Below the pieces are notes generated by a model. It saw only the letters and a program-made list of their open reading frames with translations, made no database searches and was not told the origin of the DNA. 64,000 nt of DNA, from positions 1 to 64,000 of the forward strand of contig JBILBU010000005.1 in assembly GCA_044353505.1 (NCBI GenBank), in the 5' to 3' direction. This stretch comes from Pollutibacter sp044353505. Its GTDB lineage: Bacteria; Bacteroidota; Bacteroidia; Chitinophagales; Chitinophagaceae. The translations under genes and the position numbers were made by a program. Shown here piece after piece: positions 7,294-14,683 of this stretch (positions are counted from its first letter, which is position 1; every line of letters begins with the position of its first letter).

Positions 7294-7378
7294 CGGAGAG
7301 AGAGGGATTCGAACCCCCGGACCTGTAACAGTCAACGGTTTTCAAGACCGCCGCATTCGACCGCTCTGCCATCTCTCC
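7294..7378 (-). tRNA. tRNA-Ser(UGA)
   Basis: Read on the minus strand this 85-nt gene folds as a class II tRNA. The acceptor stem is GGAGAGA/TCTCTCC with G discriminator. The D-arm region is GCAGAGCGGTCGAATGCGGC, and the anticodon loop CTTGAAA carries anticodon TGA. A long variable arm (about 7323-7335) follows, then a T-loop with GGTTCGAATCC. The long variable arm and anticodon identify serine. CCA is not encoded. Its 3' end is duplicated at 7120-7136. Confidence 0.95.
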
Positions 7379-7456
7379 GCGGCAAAAGTAAGTCCAAAAA
7401 TTGAACCTTCAAAAGCAAAATGAAAATAATTGAACTTTAATTTTTCTCAGATACAA

Positions 7457-8047
7457 TCAGCTGTTCTGTCTCCTTACATATTGAGTTAAAATCACGATCT
7501 GTTGACCTTCTATTCGGCCTTCAATTTGATCTGTATTATCGGCTACTAAACGAATGTTTCGCACAACTGTACCCATTCTTGCGTTGAGTGTTGAACCTTT
7601 AACATCAAGTGACTTCGTCAACACCACTGCATCTCCATGTTTAAGAACATGCCCGTTGGAATCTCGGTGAAGAACAACGGCAGCGTCATTTTCATGATCT
7701 CCTGCAGACTTTGCCCAGGCCAACATGTCATCCTCCAAATAAAGCATATCAAGCTGGTCAGATGCCCAGCTGTGATATTTTAGCCTATTAAGCATTCTCC
7801 AGGCAGTTACCTTAATCCCGGGTACTTCACTCCACATAATCGACTCTAAACAGCGCCAATGTGTTGTGTTAAGTTCTTCTTTCTTGTCTATTTGAGCGAG
7901 ACAGGTTGAGCAAATGAAGATTGTTCCATCAGCATCAGCATGAGGGGCATACGCAACTTCATATGGAGAACATCCATTGGCGGAGCTGCACAGTTCACAT
8001 TTACCATCACTTCGCTTGACCAATAGTGCTGAAACTTGCATAATCAT
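7457..8047 (-). CDS. PhnA/YjdM-like zinc-ribbon protein
   Basis: The 196-residue protein has an N-terminal zinc ribbon (CELC at about residues 17-20 and CSTC at about 47-50). Its C-terminal domain, about residues 125-195, is of the PhnA type (SNGHVLKHGDAVVLTKSLDVKGSTLNAR, quoted in part: GDAVVLTKSLDVKGS, and IVILTQYVRR). The E. coli relative YjdM (PhnA) lies beside the phosphonate operon, but its role is not settled and it is not a phosphonoacetate hydrolase. This protein is longer than YjdM (about 111 residues), with an extra middle segment at about 60-120. The start is either 8047 or the ATG two codons later at 8041. No phosphonate gene is nearby. Confidence 0.8.
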   Translation of the reverse strand: MIMQVSALLVKRSDGKCELCSSANGCSPYEVAYAPHADADGTIFICSTCLAQIDKKEELNTTHWRCLESIMWSEVPGIKVTAWRMLNRLKYHSWASDQLDMLYLEDDMLAWAKSAGDHENDAAVVLHRDSNGHVLKHGDAVVLTKSLDVKGSTLNARMGTVVRNIRLVADNTDQIEGRIEGQQIVILTQYVRRQNS

Positions 8048-8073
8048 TAATTTGCCGCAAGGTAACCAAATAA

Positions 8074-8100
8074 AAAATGCCCCTTTAAAAGGAGCATTTT
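8074..8100 (-). terminator. Terminator after the first fucosidase gene
   Basis: AAAATGCCCC (8074-8083) pairs with GGAGCATTTT (8091-8100) with one mismatch. Minus-strand transcription from the fucosidase stop at 8108 meets it at once and runs into TTTTTTATTT. It separates this gene from the PhnA-like gene. Confidence 0.7.
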
Positions 8101-8107
8101 AAACAAG

Positions 8108-9580
8108 TTAAAGAGATGCTCGCTTATACACACCAAGCTCACTAAGTGTAATAGATACAGGAGAAGAGGTAATTCGTATTCTCACCTGATTTGTTTTTAT
8201 CGCTTCCCCAAGAGGGATAATCCTGCATGCCCCTACTGAAGTGGCTTCACCAACTTTTTTCCACGAGCCTTCAATCATTGCATCCACCTCGAGCGACTCA
8301 ATTCGCTGTCCGAGTTGGATATATTCTCTTAACCGAATTAAATCAAACTCCTGTTCATCCTTCCAGCTCATGATAATTTCAGGGGTACTTACATCATCGC
8401 TGGTAGCCCAATAGGTATTGCGATCTTCGTCAATTAAATTCTTCAACGCAAAAGATCTACCTCTTATATTACTGGCTTGTATTTTAGCTGATTTCGCCAG
8501 ATTATCTTTAAAGCTATTGCTCACCAATTTACCGAAGCCTTCCAACGAGACTACATCTTCAGAATCCAATAGACCCCTTGTATCTGGGGCAATGCCAAGA
8601 TCAAGGGCAGCACCGCGACCAACACTTTTTAAATAAAGCTCAAAAAGTTGAGAAGCTGTTTTCCCCTGACCTTTTTGCTCTGGATGCCAAAACCAACCTG
8701 GTCGCAATGGAACATCACACTCTGCAGGAACCCAATTATTGCCATTGCGGGTGCCGAAAGGATTAATTTCATGATTTAAGTTGCCAGGAATAGCTGTATT
8801 AAATCCTTTAGCAGGTACAGGGGTAAAAGTTGCCCAAGATGTTTCTCCAGCAAAACCACTTTCATTGCCTACCCAGCGTACATCCCAACCAATATCACTA
8901 AAGATGTTGGCCATGGGCTGTAATTTTCTGGTAATGGCCCAAGTGGTATCCCACCCATAATAAGTTGAACGATCAATAGTCTTGGTAGTTCTAGCTCCAC
9001 CATAAAAACCATCGCCACCATTTGCACCATCATGCCAAGACATAAACAGTTCGCCGTAATTGGTGTAGAGTTCGGTTAGCTGTGCCCTATAAGCAAGCAC
9101 ATACTCAAAAGAGCCATAAACCGGATTATTCCTATCCCATGGCGAACAATAGACGCCAAATTTCAATCCTGCCTTTCTGCAGGCTTGTTCAAATTCCTTA
9201 ACCATATCTCCTTTACCGTCGCGAAAAGGCGACTTACTAATATTATAGGCAGAGGTTTTTGTTGGCCAAAGCGCAAAACCATCATGATGCTTTGCCACCA
9301 AAATCATCCCTTTTAAGCCGCCTGCTTTTAAGGCTGCAACAATTTTGTCGGCATCGAAAGCTGTAGGATTAAAAATTGATGGATCTGCATCTCCATATCC
9401 CCACTCTTTGTTTTCGAAGGTGGTGGGTGTAAAATGAACCAACCCATAGGCTTCGGTTTCATGCCATTTGACTTGACGCTCAGAAGGAAGGGCGCCATAG
9501 GGAGCAGGAGGTGCTTGTGCCAGGGTAGTTGACTCTATAAAAAAAAGAGAGACTAAAAAGAGTAATTGGAGAGATTTCAT
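8108..9580 (-). CDS. Exported alpha-L-fucosidase, GH29, with C-terminal carbohydrate-binding-like domain
   Basis: This 490-residue enzyme releases L-fucose from glycans. The start at 9580 gives a clean signal peptide (MKSLQLLFLVSLFFIESTTLAQA); a start five codons upstream is also open. The GH29 barrel covers about residues 25-350, with YGLVHFTPTTF, AKHHDGFALWPTKTS and FGVYCSPWDRN. ELFMSWHDGANGG is the likely nucleophile region, the Asp of WHDG. Residues about 365-490 form a discoidin/CBM32-like jelly roll (ASNIRGRSFALKNLIDEDR then TYWATSDD). The sequence resembles the GH29-B group, which prefers fucose next to other branching sugars; that assignment is inference. The gene is divergent from the fucose catabolic operon at 9732. 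Confidence 0.9.
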   Translation of the reverse strand: MKSLQLLFLVSLFFIESTTLAQAPPAPYGALPSERQVKWHETEAYGLVHFTPTTFENKEWGYGDADPSIFNPTAFDADKIVAALKAGGLKGMILVAKHHDGFALWPTKTSAYNISKSPFRDGKGDMVKEFEQACRKAGLKFGVYCSPWDRNNPVYGSFEYVLAYRAQLTELYTNYGELFMSWHDGANGGDGFYGGARTTKTIDRSTYYGWDTTWAITRKLQPMANIFSDIGWDVRWVGNESGFAGETSWATFTPVPAKGFNTAIPGNLNHEINPFGTRNGNNWVPAECDVPLRPGWFWHPEQKGQGKTASQLFELYLKSVGRGAALDLGIAPDTRGLLDSEDVVSLEGFGKLVSNSFKDNLAKSAKIQASNIRGRSFALKNLIDEDRNTYWATSDDVSTPEIIMSWKDEQEFDLIRLREYIQLGQRIESLEVDAMIEGSWKKVGEATSVGACRIIPLGEAIKTNQVRIRITSSPVSITLSELGVYKRASL

Positions 9581-9731
9581 AGTGCGAAAATTCATGAAGT
9601 TTAAGTTTCAAGTTTTAAATATATTCAATTGGGATCATGACAGAAAATGTTTTTAATAAATTAATTTAAATGGGTGAAATAGACGGGATTATGCTAAATT
9701 TACGACGCTAAAAAAATAAATTCTAGACCAA

Positions 9732-10514
9732 ATGAATGCTCCCCCCTTTCAACTGTCAACTCCCTATGTAATTGTTACTGGCGGAGCTAGCGGAATAGGC
9801 CTATCCATTGTTAAACTTTTTCACGAGCAAGGTGGTATAATTGATGTATTTGACTTGAAAAAGCCTTCTCCAGAATTCCTGGCAGAACACCAATTGGATA
9901 AAGACACTGTTCACTTTCATGAAGTTGATATCACCAACCAGCAACAGGTTAAACAACTGGTTTCCGTCATTTCAATTAATCGTGGCATAGGCATATTAAT
10001 TAACAATGCTGGCATTTCACATATTGGGAACGCCGTGAATACAGAATATGCTGATTTTCAGAAAGTATTTGACGTAAATGTTAAGGGGGCTTATAATTGC
10101 ATGAATGCCTGTCTACCTTTTATGGAAGAACAGGGAGAAGGAGTTATAGTAAACATGGCCTCTATTGCAGCTTCTGTAGGATTAGCAGATCGTTTTGCCT
10201 ACAGCATGAGTAAGGGAGCCATTCTGGCCATGACACTCAGTGTAGCTAAGGATTTTATTAAAAAAGGTATCCGATGCAACTGCATATCTCCTGCGCGTGT
10301 ACACACCCCGTTTGTAGATGGGTTCATCAACAAACATTACCCCGGCAAACAACAGGAAATGTTTGAAAAACTTTCAGCCAGTCAGCCTATAGGACGCATG
10401 GGCACCCCAGATGAAATTGCTTCACTATCCTTCTATCTTTGCAGCAAACAAGCTTCTTTCTTAACAGGTTGCGACTACCCCATCGATGGTGGTTTTATTC
10501 GCTTAAACAACTAA
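9732..10514 (+). CDS. SDR dehydrogenase, probable 2-keto-3-deoxy-L-fuconate 4-dehydrogenase
   Basis: A 260-residue short-chain dehydrogenase. It has the cofactor-binding TGGASGIGLS (about residues 16-25), the structural NNAG (about 89-92), a catalytic Ser near MASIAAS, and the YSMSK active site (about 157-161). It ends with the family's GCDYPIDGGF. It is the first gene of a tight run with a diketo-acid hydrolase, lactonase, second SDR, fucose permease and mutarotase. In the non-phosphorylating L-fucose pathway an SDR oxidises 2-keto-3-deoxy-L-fuconate to 2,4-diketo-3-deoxy-L-fuconate, substrate for the hydrolase encoded 6 bp downstream. The SDR family is certain; the substrate is inferred from position. 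Confidence 0.8.
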   Translation: MNAPPFQLSTPYVIVTGGASGIGLSIVKLFHEQGGIIDVFDLKKPSPEFLAEHQLDKDTVHFHEVDITNQQQVKQLVSVISINRGIGILINNAGISHIGNAVNTEYADFQKVFDVNVKGAYNCMNACLPFMEEQGEGVIVNMASIAASVGLADRFAYSMSKGAILAMTLSVAKDFIKKGIRCNCISPARVHTPFVDGFINKHYPGKQQEMFEKLSASQPIGRMGTPDEIASLSFYLCSKQASFLTGCDYPIDGGFIRLNN

Positions 10515-10520
10515 TAACAT

Positions 10521-11381
10521 ATGAAACTTTTCAGATTTGACAAAGCTGGGTCAGTTGGACTCGGCATGGTGGACAAGAACAACAAAGCGATTGACATTTC
10601 CTCTTATGGACGCGACTTCAACGAAGTATTCTTTGACTCTGATGGAATTGCAGATCTTTCAACATGGTTGATTGACAACGCAGACAATTGTAAAGAAATC
10701 AACTCAGAAATTAGATACCTGCCTTGTGTTGGAAGGCCATCCAAAATTATTTGTGTTGGACTAAACTATGCAAAACATGCAAAAGAAAGCGGCATGGATG
10801 TACCCAAAGAACCGGTGATCTTTTTTAAGAGCACCTCAGCCATGTGCGGACCAAACGATCCGGTAATCATTCCTAAAGGCTCAGAGAAAACAGATTGGGA
10901 AGTTGAATTGGCCATCATCATTGGTAAAAAAGCCAGCTATGTCTCTGAGGATAAAGCAACAGATTATCTTGCTGGCTACTGCCTACACAACGATTATAGT
11001 GAAAGAGCCTTTCAATTGGAAAGAAGCGGCCAATGGGTTAAAGGCAAGAGTTGCGATCATTTCGCCCCCCTCGGTCCATACTTCGTGACAAAGGATGAAG
11101 TGAAGGATCATCACAACCTTCACCTATGGCTTGATGTCAATGGCAAAAGGATGCAAGACTCGAATACTTCAGACCTGATTTTCAATATCCCTCACATCAT
11201 CAGTTATATTTCCCAATTCATGACTTTGCTTCCCGGAGATATTATCAGCACAGGAACGCCGGAAGGTGTAGGAATGGGCCAGAAGCCCAATCCCATATAC
11301 TTAAAAGCAGGTGATGTTGTCCAACTCGGTATCGAAGGGTTAGGTCAACAGCGACAAATTGCTATTGCATATGAGAATTGA
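10521..11381 (+). CDS. FAH-family hydrolase, probable 2,4-diketo-3-deoxy-L-fuconate hydrolase
   Basis: The 286-residue protein belongs to the fumarylacetoacetate hydrolase family. Motifs are KIICVGLNYAKHAKESG (about residues 74-90), EPVIFFKSTSA, DWEVELAIIIGKKA with the metal-binding glutamates, and GDIISTGTPEGVGMG near the C terminus. In the L-fucose oxidative pathway this family cleaves 2,4-diketo-3-deoxy-L-fuconate to pyruvate and L-lactate. It is often annotated as ureidoglycolate lyase by similarity, but the fucose neighbourhood argues against that. It starts 6 bp after the SDR gene and overlaps the lactonase gene by 11 bp. The protein is cytoplasmic and probably Mg2+ dependent. Confidence 0.85.
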   Translation: MKLFRFDKAGSVGLGMVDKNNKAIDISSYGRDFNEVFFDSDGIADLSTWLIDNADNCKEINSEIRYLPCVGRPSKIICVGLNYAKHAKESGMDVPKEPVIFFKSTSAMCGPNDPVIIPKGSEKTDWEVELAIIIGKKASYVSEDKATDYLAGYCLHNDYSERAFQLERSGQWVKGKSCDHFAPLGPYFVTKDEVKDHHNLHLWLDVNGKRMQDSNTSDLIFNIPHIISYISQFMTLLPGDIISTGTPEGVGMGQKPNPIYLKAGDVVQLGIEGLGQQRQIAIAYEN

Positions 11382-12198
11382 TGCGCATCAACATTTCTGG
11401 AAGTACAACCCAATAAAACACAGTTGGATCAGTGACGAAATGTCTGCAATCAGGAAAGATTTTGGCCCGGTAGAACTATATCAAGTTCTACAAGAAACTC
11501 AGCTTGATGGAAGCATTGCAGTACAAGTTGATGAAACAACAGATGAAACATCCTACCTGTTCGATCTCGCAGCAGAAAACAAATTCATCAAGGCTGTGGT
11601 TGGCTGGGTAGATTTAAGATCTGAGGGAATAGAAGAGAGACTTCAAGTATTTCAAAATCAATCAAAACTTGCAGGATTTCGCGCTATCATGCAGGGTCAA
11701 GAAGATGATGCTTATTTGAGCAATCCAGTATTTCTAAAAAATATAAAGCTGCTTGCAAAGTATGATTATACCTACGACTTGCTCATCTTTCACAATCAAC
11801 TCCCCTCTCTAATCCGTTTTACTGATAAGCTGCCCGACAACAAGCTTATCCTAGACCATATTGCCAAGCCCGATATTAAAAATAGAAATATCAAAGCCTG
11901 GAAGGAAAATATTAAAATACTTGCTGCGCACCCAAATATCTATTGCAAACTCAGTGGGATAATTACAGAAGCAGATATTAAGCGATGGACCTATGATGAT
12001 ATAATTCCCTACATTGAGACAGTAGCTGAATATTTTGGTGTAGATAGAATTTGCTTTGGATCCGATTGGCCGGTTTGTCTTGTTGCAGGAACCTACCATC
12101 AAGTCTATGACACCATTGATAAATTCTCAGCTCAGCTCAATAAACAAGACAGAGAAAAACTTTTTGGTGATAATACAGCCAAATTTTATAATCTTTAA
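11371..12198 (+). CDS. Amidohydrolase-family L-fucono-lactonase
   Basis: The 275-residue TIM-barrel amidohydrolase begins with the metal-binding MRIDAHQHFWKYN. The ATG at 11371 is chosen because this motif is normally at the very N terminus; the longer frame starts on TTG. Later motifs are AGFRAIMQG (about residue 92), LILDHIAKPDIK (about 155), and CFGSDWPVC near 230, with the catalytic Asp. This subgroup (COG3618) includes L-fuconolactonase and L-rhamnono-lactonase. Lying between the diketo-hydrolase and sugar dehydrogenase genes, it most likely opens L-fucono-lactone to L-fuconate in the cytoplasm. It overlaps the preceding gene by 11 bp, indicating coupling. Confidence 0.85.
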   Translation: MRIDAHQHFWKYNPIKHSWISDEMSAIRKDFGPVELYQVLQETQLDGSIAVQVDETTDETSYLFDLAAENKFIKAVVGWVDLRSEGIEERLQVFQNQSKLAGFRAIMQGQEDDAYLSNPVFLKNIKLLAKYDYTYDLLIFHNQLPSLIRFTDKLPDNKLILDHIAKPDIKNRNIKAWKENIKILAAHPNIYCKLSGIITEADIKRWTYDDIIPYIETVAEYFGVDRICFGSDWPVCLVAGTYHQVYDTIDKFSAQLNKQDREKLFGDNTAKFYNL

Positions 12199-12201
12199 AC
12201 C

Positions 12202-12975
12202 ATGAACCTGAATTTAAAAGACAAGGTGATCATCGTAACAGGAGGAGCAAAAGGGATTGGTGAAGGCATTACACGTGTACTCGCCAGTGAAGGGGCCTTT
12301 CCTGTAATTCTCGGACGCAATGAGCAAGACAATAACAAACTGCTCAAGGAAATTGGAACAGGTGGTCAAGTTGTGGCAGAACTAAGCAAACCTGAACATT
12401 GCAAAGCAGCAGTTGATGCCGTAATTGCCCAATATGGAAGAATTGATGGTGTGGTAAACAATGCCGGTGTAAACGATGGTGTGTCGCTTGAAAACGGCAG
12501 CTACGAAGCCTTCATTCAATCTCTACACAGCAATGTGGTTCACTATTTTCTTATTGTACAAGCTGCGCTTCCTGAACTTATCAAAAACAAGGGTGCAATT
12601 GTAAATATTGGATCTAAAGTAGCAGAGACTGGCCAAGGTGGCACATCAGGCTATGCTGCATCTAATGGTGGAAGAAATGCACTCACAAGAGAATGGGCGA
12701 TTGAATTGCTCAAATATGGCATTCGGGTAAATTCCGTTATTGTAGCTGAATGTTACACGCCCTTGTATGATCGATGGATACAAACTCTGCCCAATCCAGA
12801 AGAGACACTTAAAAAAATAACCGATAGAATTCCTCTAGGAAAAAGAATGACTACCAGTGAAGAAATCGCCAATATGGTAAGCTTTCTACTCTCGGATAAA
12901 TCATCCCATACAACGGGTCAAATCATCCACGTTGATGGTGGCTATGTTCACCTAGACAGGTCAGCCCTCACTTAA
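12202..12975 (+). CDS. SDR-family probable L-fucose dehydrogenase (YxxxN active site)
   Basis: This 257-residue short-chain dehydrogenase has TGGAKGIGEG (about residues 13-22) for NAD(P) binding, NNAGVNDG (about 86-93), a catalytic Ser in NIGSKVAE, and the C-terminal QIIHVDGGYVH. It starts 3 bp after the lactonase gene, so it probably makes the lactone from L-fucose. The active-site phrase reads GYAASNGGRNALTRE: the lysine that follows the catalytic Tyr by four positions in classical SDRs is Asn here. The codon is clearly AAT. Either this subfamily uses a different residue or the enzyme has changed. A carbonyl reductase on another sugar is an alternative. Confidence 0.75.
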   Translation: MNLNLKDKVIIVTGGAKGIGEGITRVLASEGAFPVILGRNEQDNNKLLKEIGTGGQVVAELSKPEHCKAAVDAVIAQYGRIDGVVNNAGVNDGVSLENGSYEAFIQSLHSNVVHYFLIVQAALPELIKNKGAIVNIGSKVAETGQGGTSGYAASNGGRNALTREWAIELLKYGIRVNSVIVAECYTPLYDRWIQTLPNPEETLKKITDRIPLGKRMTTSEEIANMVSFLLSDKSSHTTGQIIHVDGGYVHLDRSALT

Positions 12976-12986
12976 AAAACCAAGAC

Positions 12987-14246
12987 ATGACAACAACCAA
13001 AAAAAATGACTATCTCCTCCCCTTTGTACTTGTTACCACCTTATTTTTTCTATGGGGTATCGCGAACAACTTAAATGGAATTCTTATCCCCCACTTAAGA
13101 AAAGCGCTTCAGCTTACCAACATGCAATCAACGTTTGTTGATACTGCTGTTTATCTTGCCTATTTTCTTGCTGCAATTCCTGCAGGAATAATTCTTAAAA
13201 AATTTGGATACAAGAAAGGAATTATTTCTGGACTGTTGGTTTTTAGCGTGGGTGCTTTTCTTTTTATACCAGCAGCCAATAGCAGAAATTATGATGTGTT
13301 TCTGCTTGGTCTATTTATTATTGGTTGCGGCTTAACCATATTGGAAACAGCAGCTAACCCATATGCCACCAAATTGGGAGAAGAGGAATCTGCTACAACG
13401 CGACTAAATCTTGCTCAATCCTTTAATGGACTTGCAACTTTCATAGCACCTATTATTGGAACGCGTTTCATCTTGTCAGGTACAGAATATTCTTCAGAGC
13501 AACTTGCGGTGATGACTGAAATTAACCGAACTGCCTATTTAAATGGAGAAGCAGCATCTGTGAAATTACCTTATATGATTCTTGGGATTTTTCTCTTAGT
13601 CATAGCCGTGCTATTTTTCGTCAACAAATTGCCTGAATTCAAAGAAAATGAGGAACGAAGTTCATCCGGAACTATTAAGTCGGCCCTCAAAGAAAAACAT
13701 TTGGTTTGGGCTGTAATAGCACAGCTTTTTTATGTTGGCGCCCAAGTATGTGTAACCAGTTTCTTTGTAAGAATGGCAATTGTGGGCGGAGGTGTTGATG
13801 AAAAAACTGCTGGATACTATTTGGGTGTATACGGGCTTTTATTTATGGTAGGCAGATTTGTGGGCACCGCCTTGATGAGGTATATCAGTGCAGCAAAACT
13901 ACTTTCTATTTATTCTGCAATCTGTATTTTACTCAGCCTTGTTGCTGTATATGCCGATGGGCAATATGTGGTGATTGCGTTAGGTGGACTTGGATTCTTT
14001 ATGTCGATCATGTTCCCTACCATTTTTTCGTTAGGCATAAAAGACCTAAAAGAAAATACCAAACCCGCATCTTCGTTGATTGTGATGGCCGTAATTGGTG
14101 GCGCTATATTTCCTGTTATCATGGGAAATATCATCGATCAGTTTAATGACAATATTCAGATAGGATACCTTGTTCCAATGCTCTGCTTCATCGTGGTTCT
14201 TTACTTTGGCTTAGCCGGTTACAAACCTAAACAACACGCATCATGA
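12987..14246 (+). CDS. fucP: L-fucose:H+ symporter FucP (MFS)
   Basis: The 419-residue inner-membrane protein has twelve hydrophobic segments and the FucP/GluP signature. Signature phrases are LFFLWGIANNLNGILIPHLRK (quoted in part: FFLWGIANNLNGILIPHL, about residues 19-36), QSTFVDTAVYLAYFLAAIPAG, and LTILETAANPYATKLG (about 113-128). The NPYA phrase is typical of the sugar:proton symporters FucP, GluP and NagP. With fucose catabolic genes on both sides L-fucose is the likely substrate. It starts 11 bp after the dehydrogenase gene and overlaps the mutarotase gene by 4 bp (ATGA), so it is part of the same operon. Confidence 0.9.
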   Translation: MTTTKKNDYLLPFVLVTTLFFLWGIANNLNGILIPHLRKALQLTNMQSTFVDTAVYLAYFLAAIPAGIILKKFGYKKGIISGLLVFSVGAFLFIPAANSRNYDVFLLGLFIIGCGLTILETAANPYATKLGEEESATTRLNLAQSFNGLATFIAPIIGTRFILSGTEYSSEQLAVMTEINRTAYLNGEAASVKLPYMILGIFLLVIAVLFFVNKLPEFKENEERSSSGTIKSALKEKHLVWAVIAQLFYVGAQVCVTSFFVRMAIVGGGVDEKTAGYYLGVYGLLFMVGRFVGTALMRYISAAKLLSIYSAICILLSLVAVYADGQYVVIALGGLGFFMSIMFPTIFSLGIKDLKENTKPASSLIVMAVIGGAIFPVIMGNIIDQFNDNIQIGYLVPMLCFIVVLYFGLAGYKPKQHAS

Positions 14247-14572
14247 AAACATATTGCCTAGCATTAGATCTAAAAAATGACGATAAGTTAATTGCTGAAT
14301 ACGAAGCATATCATCAAGCAGTATGGCCTGAAATATTGGAAAGCATCACTTCCAGCGGGATTGAAACGATGAAAATATTTCGTACGGGCAACAGGCTGTT
14401 CATGATCATCAACGCATCAGACAGCTTTAGTTTTGATTCAAAAGGAAAAGCAGATGCATCAAACCCCAAAGTACAAGAGTGGGAAACACTCATGGATACA
14501 TTCCAACAGAGATTGCCTTGGGCAAAAGCTGGAGAGAAGTGGGTGTTGATGGAGGAGATTTTTGCACTATAA
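14243..14572 (+). CDS. L-rhamnose-mutarotase-family protein, probable L-fucose mutarotase
   Basis: The 109-residue protein fits the RhaM family (PF05336, DUF718), small alpha/beta proteins that interconvert sugar anomers. The conserved AYHQAVWPEILESI (about residues 22-35) includes the presumed catalytic His. GNRLFMII (about 51-58) and a conserved Trp-rich end (WETLMDTFQQRLPWAKAGEKW, quoted in part: QQRLPWAKAGEKW) also fit. It overlaps fucP by 4 bp. In this operon it should supply the anomer of L-fucose used by the dehydrogenase, replacing FucU. L-rhamnose is the alternative substrate, but no rhamnose genes are nearby. Confidence 0.85.
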   Translation: MKTYCLALDLKNDDKLIAEYEAYHQAVWPEILESITSSGIETMKIFRTGNRLFMIINASDSFSFDSKGKADASNPKVQEWETLMDTFQQRLPWAKAGEKWVLMEEIFAL

Positions 14573-14593
14573 TAAGGTGATAAAGTTTAAGGT

Positions 14594-14661
14594 GTTTAAG
14601 GGGTTGAAGTAGTTTAAGTAATACTAAATGTTTATGCTTAAAACACTTCAACCCCTTAAAC
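14594..14661. terminator. Bidirectional terminator-like inverted repeat between convergent genes
   Basis: GTTTAAGGGGTTGAAGT (14594-14610) is the exact reverse complement of ACTTCAACCCCTTAAAC (14645-14661). Partial pairing extends inward (AGTTTAAG with CTTAAAAC). It sits between the convergent mutarotase and second fucosidase genes. The left arm is built of repeated GTTTAAGG/GTTGAAG units. No long T-run follows, so termination would be of an imperfect kind. Confidence 0.55.
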
Positions 14662-14683
14662 TTCCTAAACTACTCCATCAACC

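Noticed and set aside
7241..7423. 60-residue plus-strand frame
   Set aside because: It runs through the tRNA-Ser gene and its terminator on the opposite strand; the reading frame is an artefact.
7457..8047. Phosphonate use assigned to the PhnA-like gene
   Set aside because: The family name is historical; no phn genes are nearby and the YjdM role is unsettled.
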